From contig JAUXPJ010000010.1 in the NCBI GenBank assembly GCA_030683815.1, forward strand, positions 1 through 64,000: a DNA stretch of 64,000 nucleotides. Reading direction: 5' to 3'. This DNA is from Flavobacteriaceae bacterium (GTDB lineage: Bacteria > Bacteroidota > Bacteroidia > Flavobacteriales > Flavobacteriaceae). The position numbers and the translations under genes were made by a program. The notes beneath the pieces were generated by a model. The model saw nothing but the letters and a program-made list of their open reading frames with translations, did not search any database and had not been told where the DNA came from. Of the stretch, positions 63,480-64,000 are shown piece after piece; the first letter of the stretch is position 1; each line of letters opens with the position of its first letter.

Positions 63480-64000
63480 TTAGAAGGGTGTTATAATTAC
63501 TGAAAATAGCTCTTTGCCTGTAGCCAGATTAAAGAAATCTTTGGTGAGTTCTTTAGTTCCTTTGTATGGATAGTTAGTGATTGGTTCAATACAAAGCATA
63601 TTGGAAACCTCTGTCCACAACATAAAATGTTGAAAACCTTCTGTTTTAATATGAATGTTAAAGCCTTGTTCTTTAATTAATTGTATTTCGTTTGTATTTA
63701 AAAAAGGGTAAGCAATAGAACCCCCTTCCAAAATTCTTTGTAGATTAACTTGTTGTGTTTTTGATTCGCAAATTTCCACATTATTTCCAGCTAATTTAAA
63801 TGCCGGGTGATAACCAAACATAAAGGGCATTCCTTCTTCTGCACTGATTTCAAAGTCAATTTTTAGATGAGTATTGGTGAGTTCAAAACTTTTATAAAAA
63901 ATAAAATTGTAAGACCAAAATACTTCAGTTTCAGTAGATCGGTGCGGATAATTGGAGTTTTTTACCAGAGTATTGGCCGTATATGATTTTTGATAGTTAC
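63480..64000 (-). CDS. Aldose 1-epimerase family protein, 5' end outside the window
   Basis: The last gene on the minus strand. The frame is open from the stop at 63480 to the window edge; upstream of an internal ATG (63830) it still reads in family style (EVFWSYNFIFYKSFEL, then LKIDFEISAEEG), so the start is beyond 64000. MPFMFGYHPAFKL carries the His of the galactose-mutarotase-like active site. About 173 residues are visible. Which sugar it acts on is not known. Confidence 0.85.
   Translation of the reverse strand, partial: NYQKSYTANTLVKNSNYPHRSTETEVFWSYNFIFYKSFELTNTHLKIDFEISAEEGMPFMFGYHPAFKLAGNNVEICESKTQQVNLQRILEGGSIAYPFLNTNEIQLIKEQGFNIHIKTEGFQHFMLWTEVSNMLCIEPITNYPYKGTKELTKDFFNLATGKELFSVIITPF

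Noticed and set aside
63480-63830. A complete 116-residue aldose epimerase
   Set aside because: The same frame stays open and family-like upstream of the internal ATG up to the window edge, so the gene is only partly in view.

Overview
The window looks like the chromosome of a Flavobacteriaceae bacterium, probably Flavobacterium or a close relative. The DNA is AT-rich. Promoters that can be read have the Bacteroidota form TTG-N17-19-TANNTTTG, and Shine-Dalgarno sites are mostly absent. Family-typical genes include a fused lpxC/fabZ, porX and a PorV-like protein of the type IX secretion system, an Oar-like TonB-dependent receptor and DUF6495. Genus and species cannot be fixed from this sequence alone.

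Layout. 1-471 is a REP-like repeat cluster. 472-9196 is the end of a surface-polysaccharide locus on the + strand: four GT4 glycosyltransferases, a Wzy/ligase-type polymerase, a CapK-like adenylate-forming enzyme and the polyprenyl-phosphate sugar transferase. 9197-9771 is a gene-free stretch bounded by IS-like inverted ends. 9772-35587 is mostly housekeeping: lnt, a PorV-like protein, pssA, a parDE module, the lptB/AhpD-like/tatC/kdsD operon, recQ, a ZIP transporter with a methyltransferase, a THUMP methyltransferase, priA, rpsF-rpsR-rplI, a large TonB receptor, and the minus-strand run porX-tsaE-ald-DUF4258-like-sirtuin. 35628-41346 is a lipid A block (lpxD, lpxC/fabZ, lpxA) continuing into efp, a second LpxD-like gene and sucD. 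fabG and a prohibitin-family gene follow.

43284-54000 is a second, mosaic glycan region with neuC, a GT11 fucosyltransferase, several GT4/GT-B enzymes and a GT2 enzyme. It is interrupted by mobile-element debris: a possible transposase N-terminus, an IS200-type transposase remnant with REP hairpins, a truncated copy of a downstream gene beside an AAA ATPase with its own promoter, and a GIY-YIG nuclease gene bracketed by REP-like clusters. 54098-64000 returns to housekeeping: mnmA, an S8 lipoprotein protease, a nitronate-monooxygenase-like gene, then a minus-strand run mtaB-hydrolase-rfbC-lytic transglycosylase-TSUP, a peptide-binding lipoprotein, and an aldose epimerase that runs off the window.

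How it fits together. The two glycan regions plus lipid A, Lnt, LptB and KdsD genes describe building and export of the outer surface; porX and the PorV-like gene belong to protein secretion across the same outer membrane. The parts that ordinary annotation does not explain are the glycan/mobile mosaic at 43.3-51.1 kb, the REP-flanked GIY-YIG unit, and several families of palindromic intergenic repeats. No tRNA, rRNA or CRISPR array was seen.
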